Shown: positions 1-11,559, counted from the stretch's first letter. The stretch is 64,000 bases of DNA from Haberlea rhodopensis (GCA_907163345.1 CAJQUN010000043.1:1240001-1304000); one strand, 5' to 3'. The notes: generated from the letters alone by a model not told the origin. Numbers and translations are program-made.

Positions 1-947
1 CGCTAGCCGGGTATGGTTGCAATGTTTAGTGTGCTTGTGTTAGCCTTTATGTTGCTCGTTGGATGCGAGCTGGGTGGATTGTATGGAGATACGTTGAGGG
101 TTATGATAGACTCTTGTAGTCTCTATGTGGCATGGTGTTTGAAGTATGGAATACCTCACGGGGACGTTTATACGTCAAATGTTTCGAGTGACTTGTACTG
201 GGACAGCTCAATTTTGTTGGTATTACCAACGTGAGTGTCAACAAGTCGTGGTTAGCTCTGGTTGAGCATCCTTGCATGTGGAATGCAACGGGAGTCACAA
301 TGGTTTGTGAGATATAGTTAGTGGGGTGACACTACTATATTGATTCTATCTCTTGGGGAGCTTTGGGTTGCACTGTCATGGAGACAGCTGGCATTGATTG
401 AGGGTTGATGGTGAATCAACCGGGGTAAGCCCTACTAGTGTTGGGCTATGTGATGGCTTCGTACTTCCGGTGAGACGTTCGAGGAGACGTCTCTAGGGTA
501 ATGCTCGAGATCGTGTAGTACTATGGTATTAGTACAGAGCATTACTAGGTTGGGTATACATGGCGTATACGGGTTTCGTTTTGGTAATAGTTGCTTTGAT
601 GCACTATTTGAACCAATTGCGTACTTTTAGTTCCGCGATATATTTTGGTAGATATATCCAGGTTTCCGAACGGTGGTTCGATGATTGGAGGATCATGGAT
701 TCATGACATTTTCCTTGAGAGGAAGGTGGTATTATTATACCTACCGGTTGAATCTTTTGGGGAAATTCGTTGTTTTAATTCGTGTGGTGTTGATGTTGAG
801 ATCACACCCTTTGGTTTTGGTTTGTCAACCATCATTCTCCGTGGGGTGAGAATGATCGAGGTTTGACAGTCGTTTTGGGATTTGGGTATGATTGGAGATA
901 CCCGAGTCTATGGCATTGAGTATGCATGTTGTGTTGGTGTATGGGCA
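1..947 (+). mobile_element. Element D internal region, left part (non-coding, LARD-like)
   Basis: Non-coding internal sequence of LTR retrotransposon D, cut off on the left by the window edge and on the right by insertion of element A. It aligns by eye with the reverse complement of E's internal region; for example the stretch near 375-440, with GATTGAGGGTTGATGGTGAA, matches E near 19130-19190. No gag, protease, RT or integrase motif is visible in any frame, and the short ORFs here are not recognisable. The identity with E makes D a second member of a non-autonomous family. The 5' LTR and PBS of D lie outside the window. Confidence 0.7.
943..947. repeat. Target site duplication of element A, left copy (GGGCA)
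   Basis: GGGCA directly precedes the TGTAAGG start of A's left LTR and recurs at 9875-9879 directly after A's right LTR. A 5-bp duplication is normal for Ty3/Gypsy integration. It shows that A entered D as a single event. Confidence 0.9.
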
Positions 948-1232
948 TGTAAGGACCCTAATCCTTAAGTGCGGAACTAAGACATAATAGAGCTAATATA
1001 ATGATCAGAGTGTAAAAGAACATGTTGAGTCTATGAGCTTAAGCATTACAGGCCAAAAATGAGAACTACCAAAAGGATTAATTACATTCCAATCAATGAA
1101 TGTTTTCATTATAGTTTTATACTACTCCTAGAGTAGATACTATCCAAAAAATAATCCTGTCCTTTCTGCCTCAAACTGATGCTTCTCAAGATCACCACCT
1201 CAACCCGTTCAAGCTCTTCTATCATGCCAAAA

Positions 1233-1270
1233 AGGTACCTACAAGGACAACCCCCAAACATGAGCAATAA
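1233..1270 (-). promoter_or_regulatory. Shared LTR box (diverged GTGTGGGGG-CTGTCTCTG type) in element A
   Basis: Minus strand reads TTGCTCATGTTTGGGGGTTG then TCCTTGTAGGTACC. It occupies the same place in the LTR as the better-kept boxes of D, E, F and F' and is closest to B's version at 48395-48428. Duplicate in the right LTR at 8091-8128. Function unknown; position and conservation suggest an RNA-level signal. Confidence 0.5.
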
Positions 1271-1874
1271 TAATCATTCATATTCAACACAATATGAAGA
1301 TAAAGCGTAAATGCATAATCATAATAAAACACTTCCTGTTTTCCCCATGCATTTCAAACGCTTCCCGTTTGGTTGTCCCTGTACCATAACTCATGAGTAT
1401 AATCAATAGATTATTTTTAATGGTCTAAACATGTCATGACATATACCAGCTGATCAATAACCAATACTGATCCCCAATCCCTAGTCTGTCCATCACAATG
1501 TATTTTAATGCCCCTCGCTTATTTACATATAGACGGCATAGGATAACCTCGCTTCAATGGACTGCGGGACTCCCACCCCTCGCCTCTCATTGAGCGGCAA
1601 ATACCCTTTCCTCGTCCTATATGATAACCACGCTCAAATGTGACATGCGGCGCTCCCACCCCTCGCTTCACATTTGGCGGAACCAAACCAAATAGCGGCA
1701 AGCATTAAAATCATCAAGGGATGACCACGACTCATGGAATGTGCACCAATAATCATATGCATCTATAAACATCATGCATAACATGTATTTGCATCCACAA
1801 TGCAATACCACATATATACTTGCATCCACAATGCATAAACAATAAGTATATAAGATACATGTACCGTTGGGGTG

Positions 1875-1895
1875 CCCGTACGTCCACTACGTACC
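1875..1895 (-). promoter_or_regulatory. GTACGT hairpin / putative 5' splice donor, A 3' LTR
   Basis: Minus strand GGTACGTAGTGGACGTACGG: GTACGT and ACGTAC can pair over an AGTGG loop. AAAG|GTACGTA fits a plant 5' splice site. The functional copy for transcript processing would be the one in the right (5') LTR at 8733-8753. Confidence 0.55.
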
Positions 1896-2045
1896 TTTCC
1901 AAAAGTGGAATTGATCCGGCTTCAGTTCCTCGGTTGTGTTGCTACCTGGGATGGTTCTACACAATCACACAACCCCATATTAGAAGCCAAATAATAGCCA
2001 AATACCAAAAATTTGACAAAATAAACCATTTTCCAAAATTCCACA

Positions 2046-2262
2046 GGCGGCGATCGATCGTTTCCCCCAGGCGATCGGTCGCCTCAAAATTTGCACTGCG
2101 GCGATCGGTCGCCCCAAACATGGCGATCGATCGCCATTCCTTTGAAAAACCTACTGCCTCTCGGCGATCGGTCGCCTCAAAACAGGCGATCGATCGCCTA
2201 ACCCGCAAAAATGTTACTGCCTCTTGGCGATCGGTCGCCTCTTTTCAGGAGATCGATCGCCT
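2046..2262. repeat. GATCGATCG palindrome array, A 3' LTR
   Basis: Eight short units alternate between GGCGATCGATCGCC (perfect palindrome) and GGCGATCGGTCGCC, separated by 10-25 bp of unrelated AT-richer sequence. The array lies in the transcribed part of the LTR, downstream of the promoter region in element orientation. It creates long overlapping ORFs on both strands that are not genes. Similar arrays with other flanking bases occur in B, D, E, F and F'. Confidence 0.9.
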
Positions 2263-3017
2263 CGCGCAGACATGCGATTTTTCACCATTTTTGCTTCCAA
2301 AATCCTTCCAACCCATACCAACACCTAAATCAACCAACCAACAACATAAATACAACATAAACCACCAAAATACACCTCAAAACAAACATGAATCTAACCC
2401 TTTAACCAAAACCACAACAACCCAACACAAACCCATTTCAAAATCATTCAAAACCCTTCCAAACTAAACCAAACACAATAAAAATGATAGTGAGGCATCC
2501 ATACCTCTTGGGGACCTCAAATCACCCAATAAACTTCACAAATCAAGACTTTTGGAAGGTTTTCTCTCCACCTTTTTGCTCCAACTCGAAAATGGAAAAA
2601 GGGAAAGGGTTTGGGTGGTGATTTTGGTAAAGTAAGAGTGAGAGGGGATGAGGTGGGGTTGGGTATAAAAGGGTGTTGGTTTTTAATTAATTAAAAGCAT
2701 ACCAAAGTAATTCCATGGTGTATAAAACACCCCAACATGATATTTTCCAAAGCATTCACTCATAATGCACCAAATATCAATTAAACACATGATTTCTAAT
2801 CAATTGCTACCAAAGGCAAATAAATCATGCTTCCAATAAGATTTACCCAACATGCACCACATGCACCCTGAAATGCAACCCCGGGTCACCCTATCCACAT
2901 GACCATGCATTTCCATAAGGTAAATAAATTCCAACACATAATTAATTACCACCATAATTAATCATATAAACACAATTAATGCACCAATTAGCAATTAATC
3001 ATTTCGGGAATGTCACA

Positions 3018-3052
3018 ATACTCCCCTACTTATAAGATTTCGTCCTCGAAAT
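3018..3052 (-). promoter_or_regulatory. Element A polypurine tract with upstream hairpin
   Basis: Minus strand carries GATTTCGAGGACGAAATC, a perfect 7-bp stem with an AGGA loop, then AAGTAGGGGAGTAT directly against the 3' LTR. The purine run is the expected plus-strand primer of reverse transcription. The hairpin is repeated at the same place in B, and in weaker form in D, E and I. Confidence 0.85.
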
Positions 3053-3061
3053 CACATGCAC

Positions 3062-6000
3062 TTACCCCAAAAAGAAACTAAACATAAACACATACCAGAG
3101 AATAGTTCCGGGTAGTGCTGCACCATATGCCGCTCCGTCTCCCACGTAGCCTCCTCGACACCCCCTGCGATCCCACTGAACCTTGATCATCGGTATCACT
3201 TTGTTCCGAAGTCTACGGTCTGCTCGATCCAGAATTTTGACTGGCCGTTCCACATAAGACACATCGGATTCCAACTGAACTTCGGAAGGCTGTAACACAT
3301 GCGACGGATCCGGCTCATACTTCCGCAACATTGACACATGAAACACGTCATGTATACCAGATAAAGAAGGCGGCAAGGCCAGTCGGTAAGCTAAAGTGCC
3401 AATGCGCTGCAAAATCTCGTACGGTCCAACATACCTCGGAGACAGTTTCCCGCGCATCCCAAATAGCACAACGCCTCTGAAAGGCGAGATCTTCAAAAAG
3501 ACCTTATCTCCCAACTGAAATTCCAACGGTCTCCGCCGTTTATTTGCATAAGCTGCCTGTCTGTCCTGGGCCGCTTTCATTTCTGCCTTATCGTCTTATC
3601 TTTTCTTCCATCTCTCGGATCAACTCCGGTCCTCCGACCGATTTGCGGTCCGAATCGTCCCAACACAAGGGTGATCTACACCGTCTGCCATAAAGAGCTT
3701 CAAATGGAGCCATCTGAATACTCGCCTGGTAGCTATTGTTATACGAAAACTCTACCAAAGGCACTGAATCTTGCCAAGAGGCATCGAACTCCAAAACACA
3801 AGCTCTCAACATGTCCTCGAGCGTCTGAATAGTGCGCTCGGTCTGGCCATCCGTCTGAGGATGATAAGCAGTGCTCAATCTGACTTCAGTTCCCAAGGCT
3901 GACTGAAGACCTTCCCAGAAATGAGATGTGAATCGCGGATCTCTATCTGACACTATGGAAACGGGGATCCCATGCAATCTCACCACATCTCTAATATACA
4001 ACTGCGCCATCCTCAAAAATGTGAAAGTCATGCTATAGGGGATAAAGTGGGCTACCTTAGTCAATCTGTCCACAATCACCCAAATAGCATCAAAGCCTGA
4101 AGCACTCCTCGGCAAATGAGTCACGAAGTCCATGGAAATGTGCTCCCACTTCCACTTCGGTATCTCCAAGCTTCTCAACTCGCCGCCAGGTCTCTGTCTC
4201 TCTGCCTTAACCTGCTGGCAGATCGAACACCTCTTTACAAAGCGACGACATCTGATTTCATTCTCTTCCACCAAAACTGACCACGCAGATCTCTGTACAT
4301 CTTCTTCCCGCCTGGGTGGATGCTAAGTCTGCTACTGTGAGCTCGCTCCAAGATCCCTTTACGCAACTCCGGCGTACTTGGAACCACCCATCGGTCACCC
4401 AATCTCAAAGACCCGTCATCGGCCACTCTGAACTTCGTCGGCTGACCAAGATGTACTAAAGATAACCACCTCTGGACCTCGTCATCTGACCTCTGAGCTC
4501 TCCTGATACGCTCAAAAATATCTGGCTCAGCTAGCAAAGTTGATACATACACAGGTGATGCATCAATGTCAAAATTATAGCCCAGATGGCAATAGGAGGT
4601 CATCATAGCAGACAAATGAATGACGTCCTCAGCAGAATTCCTCACTTTCCGGCTCAAAGCGTCTGCTGTCAAATTGGCTTTCCCGGGATGGTACTCTATC
4701 TCGCAATCATAGTCCTTGAGTAGGTCCATCCATCTTCTCTGCCTCATGTTCAGCTCTGCCTGAGTGAATAGAAATTTGAGGCTCTTGTGGTCTGTGTATA
4801 TGGTGAATGAAGTACCATATAAGTAATGTCTCCAGATCTTTAGGGCGAAGATGATAGCCGCCAATTCCAAGTCATGAACTGGATATCTGGTCTCATGCGG
4901 CTTCAACTGCCTCGATGCATAAGCTACCACATGCTTATCTTGCATCAGAACACACCCAAGGCCCTGAAGTGATGCGTCAGTATACAGAACAAATCTGGAG
5001 TTCTCCGTCGGAATCACTAACACTGGCGCCGTCGTCAACCGGTGCTTTAATTCCTGGAAGCTCTCCTCGCAAGCTTCTGTCCAAAAGAAAGGCACTCCTT
5101 TCTGAGTCAACTGAGTCAGCGGCTTGGTAATTTTTGAAAAGCCCTCGACAAAGCGCCGATAATACCCGGCCAAACCAAGAAAACTCCGGATCTCAGGCAC
5201 AGAAGTGGGGGCAGCCCACTCCACCACGGCCTCAATCTTCTTGGGATCCACAGATATCCCGCTGCTCGATATGACATGCCCCAGAAACACTACACTGCTC
5301 AGCCAAAATTCACACTTACTGAGCTTAGCATACAACTGATGCTCTCTGAGAATCTGAAGCACTGTCCTCAAGTGTTTCACATGCTCCTCCTCGCTCCGGG
5401 AGTAGATAAGAATATCGTCTATGAACACGATGACGAACTGATCGAGATACTGTTGAAACACTCTGTTCATCAGACTCATGAAGACTGCTGGAGCATTCGT
5501 CACGCCGAACGGCATCACTAGGAACTCATAATGTCCATATCGGGTCCGGAATGCTGTCTTCTGCACATCTTCCTCTCTGACCCGAATCTGATGATACCCG
5601 GATCTCAAATCAATCTTGCTATACACCCTGGTACCTTGCAACTGATCAAACAAGTCATCTATCCTTGGGAGAGGATACTTGTTCTTCACTGTAGCCTTAT
5701 TCAGTTGCCGGTAATCGATACACAACCGCATCGAACCGTCCTTCTTTTTCACAAAGAGAACTGGTGCGCCCCATGGCGACACGCTCGGACGTATATATCC
5801 CTTGTCCAGGAGATCCTGCAACTGTTCTTTCAACTCTCTCAATTCTGCCGGTGCCATCCTATAAGGTGCACGAGAGATAGCGGATGTCCCTGGCAATAAC
5901 TCGATCCCAAACTCAACTTCCCTGGCCGGTGGAAATCCTGGGATCTCTTCTGGGAATACATCAGCGAACTCCGCCACTACTGGCACATCCTCAACTCTTA

Positions 6001-7594
6001 GTTCCTTATCCTTCCCAGACGTGTCCACGGCATAAATAAGATAGCCCGTGTGGCCACGTTCCAACAGCTGAGTCATCTTGATCGCTGAAATCAACGGAAT
6101 CTTCGCACGAGACCCGTTGCCATAGAAGGTCCACTGACTGCCCAACTCAGGTCTGAACTTCACTGTCCTCTGCCGGCAATCTACCACTGCCTGATATCTG
6201 TTCAGAACATCAATACCCAAGATGCAGTCGAAGCCTGACATACCCAGCACAATCAAGTCTGATCTCAATTTGTTGCCCTCAAAACAAATGAGGCAGTCTG
6301 CCATAAACTGATCAGCAACTACATTTCTTCCAGTGGGTGTCGAGACAAGAAGAGGCGTGGGTAAAGAAGACGTGCGCATATGGTGTCTTTCCACAAAACC
6401 CACCGATACAAAAGAATGGGAGGCACCTGTATCGATCAAAATAAAAGCAGGGTACGTAAATAAATGACACGTACCGGCAATCACCTCCTCTGGGGCTGCC
6501 TGGGCCTGTTCCCTGGTCAGTGCATATACTTGCCCCTGGGGTGGTCCTACTGTCTGACCTCCCGATGGTCGAGGCCCAAACTGCTGCCTCTGCTGCACTG
6601 TCCTATCTTCAAACCTCGGCCGGTTGCCCTGAAACTCAGACTGTCCTCCCCGTGTGGGGAATACCGAGCGATGTGGCCCATCTTGCCACAGATATAACAT
6701 GCAGGACACTTGTTTGAAGAATGCGGGCCCTCCACAATTGTTGCACCTCGGCTCTCCCGGCCTATCCCCTTGTGGAGATCCTCTATTGGCGGACCAATTG
6801 CCTTTCTTGTTATCCTGCTTCTGACCAAAGTGTTTCTTTCCACCATATCGCGAAGATGAAGAGGCACCACGGGGTTTAAATGGCTCACCCCGAGGCCTCA
6901 AACTGTCATTGGTCTGCCTCTGTTGCGGTACCGGTGGTGGCATGGCGTAAGCTCCTACTCCTAGCTCAGCAAGCTCCGCTCTTGTGAGAGCATCATCAAA
7001 AGAAGTCGGGTTATTGGTGATAACCCGATCATAGAGCTCCGGTCGCAATCCCTTCATAAAATTTCTCATCTTAGCGTGTCCACTGGTGGCGATGTGGGGA
7101 ATGTACCTCAACAACGAAGAGTACCGTGTGGCATAGTCTGCCACTGTCATGTTCCCCTGCCTCAAACTTGTAAATTCGTCCTCCTTTGTCTGTCTTGCTG
7201 CTGCGGAGAAATACCGGTTCAAAAACCTAGTCCTGAAGAGTGTCCAGTCAATCACAGCACCCAGTGCTCTCATTTCCATTACTGTGCTCCTCCACCACAT
7301 CAGAGGTTTCTTGGCTAATTGAAATTCCGCCAGCCTCAGCCAAGCTGTCACAGCACAAGGAGCCGATACAAAGATCTGCTCGAGTCTTTCCAACCACTAT
7401 TCAGCCTCTTCTCCGGACTCTGTCCCCTCAAAACGGGGCGGATGATAAGACAGAAATTGAGTCAAGCTAATCTCACCCGGTAGCAATAACTGAACCACTG
7501 GTTCCATTCCTACAGCCGGTGGAGGTAGAGGGTTCACTTGACCAACGCTTGCGTTCACACTACCAATATCTCCAACCTCCTCATTAGCAGCCAT
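3062..7594 (-). pseudogene. gag-pol: Element A gag-pol polyprotein, damaged
   Basis: A single-frame gag-pol starting at ATG 7594 (MAANEEVGD). In order it shows a gag capsid domain, protease (IDTGASHSF, near 6430), RT (FIDDILIYS, near 5415), RNase H (YTDASLQGLG, near 4980), integrase (HHCC region near 4260, SDRDPRF near 3945, catalytic Glu in QTDGQTER near 3840) and a chromodomain-like C terminus (ILDRADRRLRNK, near 3200). Breaks: an in-frame TAG at about 7394 in gag where B encodes Glu; two mutually compensating frameshifts around the zinc knuckle, about 6640-6755, which leave the knuckle out of frame and with its last Cys as Ser; a frameshift near 4245 in the integrase zinc region; a short deletion with stop near 3588; and a frameshift near 3165 that removes the chromodomain end. 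Not functional as it stands. Confidence 0.92.
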
Positions 7595-7595
7595 G

Positions 7596-8752
7596 CTGTA
7601 ATACAAATGTTAACAACAATTCCAAAGCAGTATATATGTTATGCCGTTAGATAACAGGAGTGATATAAGCATGTTAGTATAACAGGATATACAAAATATG
7701 CACCACATGCATAAACATGCTTCAAATGTAAGCACCTAGCCTATCATGCTAAGGCTACCCTTCACTCGTTCCCGGGTTCTCTAACCACTGCTCTGATACC
7801 ACTAATGTAAGGACCCTAATCCTTAAGTGCGGAACTAAGGCATAATAGAGCTAATATAATGATCAGAGTGTAAAAGAACATGTTGAGTCTATGAGCTTAA
7901 GCATTACAGGCCAAAAATGAGAACTACCAAAAGGATTAATTACATTCCAATCAATGAATGTTTTCATTATAGTTTTATACTACTCCTAGAGTAGATACTA
8001 TCCAAAAAATAATCCTGTCCTTTCTGCCTCAAACTGATGCTTCTCAAGCTCACCACCTCAACCCGTTCAAGCTCTTCTATCATGCCAAAAAGGTACCTAC
8101 AAGGACAACCCCCAAACATGAGCAATAATAATCATTCATATTCAACACAATATGAAGATAAAGCGTAAATGCATAATCATAATAAAACACTTCCTGTTTT
8201 CCCCATGCATTTCAAACGCTTCCCGTTTGGTTGTCCCTGTACCATAACTCATGAGTATAATCAATAGATTATTTTTAATGGTCTAAACATGTCATGACAT
8301 ATACCAGCTGATCAATAACCAATACTGATCCCCAATCCCTAGTCTGTCCATCACAATGTATTTTAATGCCCCTCGCTTATTTACATATAGACGGCATAGG
8401 ATAACCTCGCTTCAATGGACTGCGGGACTCCCACCCCTCGCCTCTCATTGAGCGGCAAATACCCTTTCCTCGTCCTATATGATAACCATGCTCAAATGTG
8501 ACATGCGGCGCTCCCACCCCTCGCTTCACATTTGGCGGAACCAAACCAAATAGCGGCAAGCATTAAAATCATCAAGGGATGACCACGACTCATGGGATGT
8601 GCACCAATAATCATATGCATCTATAAACATCATGCATAACATGTATTTGCATCCACAATGCAATACCACATATATATTTGCATCCACAATGCATAAACAA
8701 TAAGTATATAAGATATATGTACCGTTGGGGTGCCCGTACGTCCACTACGTAC
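7596..8752 (-). other. Putative leader intron of element A
   Basis: Inferred. The donor AAAG|GTACGTAG is in the 5' LTR and the acceptor TGTTAACATTTGTATTACAG| lies one base before the gag ATG (CATGG). The intron would be 1157 nt and would contain the AGCG hairpins, the shared box, the LTR end and the PBS. The donor and acceptor are both conserved in element B, with almost the same spacing. No transcript data are available here. Confidence 0.45.
7790..7801 (-). promoter_or_regulatory. Element A primer binding site (tRNA-iMet)
   Basis: Minus strand TGGTATCAGAGC, four bases inside the 5' LTR. It is complementary to the 3' end of initiator methionine tRNA, the usual primer of plant Copia and chromovirus elements. 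Confidence 0.93.
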
Positions 8753-9874
8753 CTTTCCAAAAGTGGAATTGATCCGGCTTCAGTTCCTCGGTTGTGTTGC
8801 TACCTGGGATGGTTCTACACAATCACACAACCCCATATTAGAAGCCAAATAATAGCCAAATACCAAAAATTTGACAAAATAAACCATTTCCAAAATTCCA
8901 CAAGCGGCGATCGATCGTTTCCCCCAGGCGATCGGTCGCCTCAAAATTTGCACTGCGGCGATCGGTCGCCCCAAACATGGCGATCGATCGCCATTCCTTT
9001 GAAAAACCTACTGCCTCTCGGCGATCGGTCGCCTCAAAACAGGCGATCGATCGCCTAACCCGCAAAAATGTTACTGCCTCTTGGCGATCGGTCGCCTCTT
9101 TTCAGGAGATCGATCGCCTCGCGCAGACATGCGATTTTTCACCATTTTTGCTTCCAAAATCCTTCCAACCCATACCAACACCTAAATCAACCAACCAACA
9201 ACATAAATACAACATAAACCACCAAAATACACCTCAAAACAAACATGAATCTAACCCTTTAACCAAAACCACAACAACCCAACACAAACCCATTTCAAAA
9301 TCATTCAAAACCCTTCCAAACTAAACCAAACACAATAAAAATGATAGTGAGGCATCCATACCTCTTGGGGACCTCAAATCACCCAATAAACTTCACAAAT
9401 CAAGACTTTTGGAAGGTTTTCTCTCCACCTTTTTGCTCCAACTCGAAAATGGAAAAAGGGAAAGGGTTTGGGTGGTGATTTTGGTAAAGTAAGAGTGAGA
9501 GGGGATGAGGTGGGGTTGGGTATAAAAGGGTGTTGGTTTTTAATTAATTAAAAGCATACCAAAGTAATTCCATGGTGTATAAAACACCCCAACATGATAT
9601 TTTCCAAAGCATTCACTCATAATGCACCAAATATCAATTAAACACATGATTTCTAATCAATTGCTACCAAAGGCAAATAAATCATGCTTCCAATAATATT
9701 TACCCAACATGCACCACATGCACCCTGAAATGCAACCCCGGGTCACCCTATCCACATGACCATGCATTTCCATAAGGTAAATAAATTCCAACACAAAATT
9801 AATTACCACCATAATTAATCATATAAACACAATTAATGCACCAATTAGCAATTAATCATTTCGGGGATGTCACA
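7806..9874 (-). repeat. Element A 5' LTR (right copy)
   Basis: 2069 bp, the partner of 948-3017. It differs at about 10 bases and by one T in a T-run near 8890. It has the same internal features in the same order: palindrome array 8905-9119, GTACGT hairpin 8733-8753, AGCG/CGCT hairpins about 8370-8565 and box 8091-8128. This copy would drive transcription of the element on the minus strand. Confidence 0.95.
8905..9119. repeat. GATCGATCG palindrome array, A 5' LTR
   Basis: Same eight units as at 2046-2262 in the same order, mixing GGCGATCGATCGCC and GGCGATCGGTCGCC. All CG dinucleotides in the units are kept in both LTRs. Confidence 0.9.
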
Positions 9875-9879
9875 GGGCA
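9875..9879. repeat. Target site duplication of element A, right copy (GGGCA)
   Basis: Matches 943-947 exactly and marks the point where D's interrupted internal sequence resumes. Confidence 0.9.
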
Positions 9880-10802
9880 TGTATGCCGTGTGAGTATACG
9901 AATGCCAACGTTATTTTATTCATTGTTGAACGTCGAGTTTGTATTCTTGGTTTGGTGAATCTCCGGTGTGAGATTGTGGAACCTCGAGATCGGTAATCTC
10001 GATGGCACGATGCAGGCACGATGCATTCTGATGAATGATCGTGATGGTTGTTGACTTCCCCTTAGGAGGGATCGACGTGTTTTGGAATCATGGTAGTTCT
10101 TGTTGAATAACTCGATAGCCTTCCTGTTTTAGGATTGTTGGATCCAAGGATAAATGAGGGATGGCCGGGATTCGGGTTTGTTTAGTGTCATGGTTGACAC
10201 GTGTGTAGGAATGCAATTGATTGTCTTGCGTGTCCCCTGTGGAACTTGAGACTTTGTGAGGTCTTGATGGTGTGTCAGGACCAAGATATGGTTTCTTGGA
10301 ACACACCGGTGTAAACATCCTCGGAGATGTGCTTTGTGTAGATCGGTGACCGTGGGTAACCCGATCCGGGTTGCAAGTGATGCAACTACTCCTTTGGAGG
10401 AGATGGACTGGGAAGCGAAAGCCGGATTTTCTGTAAGTATACCGTTGTACACTAGTGGCCCCCATCATGACGATGCGTGTCAAGCATCGTAGGCAAGTGA
10501 TGAATGTCATGGAGTGATATCTATGTCAGAAGCAAGGGAGATTTGGTTGGTTTGCAGTCGTGGTGGACTGACTTCTGGGACGATTCACGTCGAGGTACAT
10601 TGTTATCTTTCGGGTTTGTATTGGTTTTGGCGTCTGCTCTATTTTAGAGCTTGGTGCGAGATTGGTGTTCTCGCAGTTGTTAATTCGATTCTAAGGTAGT
10701 TCAGAATCGGGGTCTTGGCTTTGTTTTGTTTGTGTAGTCCTGGTGTTACGTGGAGTACACCGGTGCAATTTCGAGGACAAAATTTTATTAGTGGGGGATA
10801 AT
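9880..10802 (+). mobile_element. Element D internal region, right part, with PPT
   Basis: Continuation of D's non-coding internal DNA up to its 3' LTR. It matches the reverse complement of E near 17465-18500; for instance CGAAAGCCGGATTTTCTGTA near 10420 pairs with E near 18050. It ends in a purine-rich tract ATTAGTGGGGGATAAT (about 10787-10802), preceded by TTTCGAGGACAAAAT, a variant of the hairpin seen in A and B. No coding domain was found. Confidence 0.75.
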
Positions 10803-11133
10803 TGTGATGTCCTGGGATTATTAGTGTTAATCCCGGAGGGTTATTAATCCTTAATGGATTTTTATTGTGGCAATTAGGAATTAATTGCGGTCTTGGGTCT
10901 CCCGAGGTTGTTAAATCAGGCGTTTGGGATCGTTGGATCCAAAGGTTGAGATTGTATTCTCATTTTGGTGGAAAACCTATGTGTTGGGTTTTCAGTGGGA
11001 CTTGGAGCCCGGGGTGCCTTGTATAGGGGCCGGTATGGGGATTTGATGTTGGAGAGAGAGTTTTTGAAAACAGATGATCTTTAATGAATCATGATGTATT
11101 TGTAGAGGTATTGGTATTTTGGGGCATTTTTGC

Positions 11134-11141
11134 TATATATA
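11134..11141 (+). promoter_or_regulatory. TATA box of D LTR
   Basis: TATATATA, followed by a pyrimidine-rich tract (CTCTCCCTCTCC near 11180). Same TATA sequence and context as E's LTRs on the other strand (17125-17132 and 23135-23142). Confidence 0.6.
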
Positions 11142-11559
11142 CCAGTTGGACTCGAGATTTCAGTCATTTGGCACGGAATCACTCTCTCCCTCTCCTCTCC
11201 CCCTCTTTTCACGCCAACCCCTCTTCCCCTAACCCTTATCCTTTCTCTTTGGAGAAAATGACCGGAGGCTCGGTTTAGGAGCCGGATTCTTCGAAGATAA
11301 TAAGGTATTATTCATCCCCTCGCATTTATCTTCGATTTGATAGTGGTTTTGTGGTGTTTGGGAAGGGTTTGTGTTGGGTTTAAAGAAATGGGTTTTTAAA
11401 TGATTTTGGGTTGGTTGGTTTGGGGAGTTTTATGGTGTTTATTTGTAGTGTTGGATGTTTTTGGTTGGTTTTATGTTGTAAATTTAAGTTGGTTTGAGTT
11501 GTAGGTGATTTGGTGTTGGAAGGAGCTCATTAATGGAGGTTTCTCGCGTTTACAGGGCT

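Larger units (their letters stand above)
948..3017 (-). repeat. Element A 3' LTR (left copy)
   Basis: 2070 bp, TGTAAGG...TGTCACA on the plus strand, almost identical to 7806-9874. In element orientation it holds a pyrimidine-rich leader near 2650-2520, the palindrome array 2046-2262, a GTACGT hairpin 1875-1895, AGCG/CGCT hairpins about 1510-1710 and the box 1233-1270. ORFs that run through it are repeat artefacts. Confidence 0.95.
948..9874 (-). mobile_element. Element A: full-length Ty3/Gypsy chromovirus (Tekay/Del-like)
   Basis: Complete LTR retrotransposon of 8927 bp on the minus strand. It has two 2.07-kb LTRs (TG...CA), a PBS for initiator-Met tRNA, a gag-pol region in the order gag, protease, RT, RNase H, integrase, and a C-terminal chromodomain-like segment, then a polypurine tract. 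By eye the LTRs differ at about 10 positions plus one single-base indel (about 0.5%), so insertion is recent. The Tekay/Del placement rests on the long LTRs and the C-terminal ILDR...LRNK...VKVQW motif; it is a family-level inference. Coding capacity is broken by a stop and several frameshifts. Confidence 0.93.

Noticed and set aside
2046..2262. CRISPR or integron-like repeat-spacer array
   Set aside because: Units are 12-14 bp palindromes with irregular short spacing inside plant LTRs; no cas genes or integrase of that type.
1820..2467. 215-codon ORF across A's LTR, and similar ORFs at 8678-9324, 1957-2208 and 8838-9065
   Set aside because: The reading frame runs through the GATCGATCG array; its peptide is a repetitive RSIA/DRR pattern present on both strands. 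No protein family.
2664..2670. TATAAAA on the plus strand in A's LTR (also near 9522) as A's promoter
   Set aside because: Element A is transcribed from the minus strand. By comparison with D and E the promoter is the diverged TTTATACC on the minus strand at the same spot. An antisense role cannot be excluded.
5531..5899. Plus-strand ORFs opposite A's pol (also 4915, 5276, 6464, 7076)
   Set aside because: Shadows of the minus-strand pol reading frame; no independent homology.
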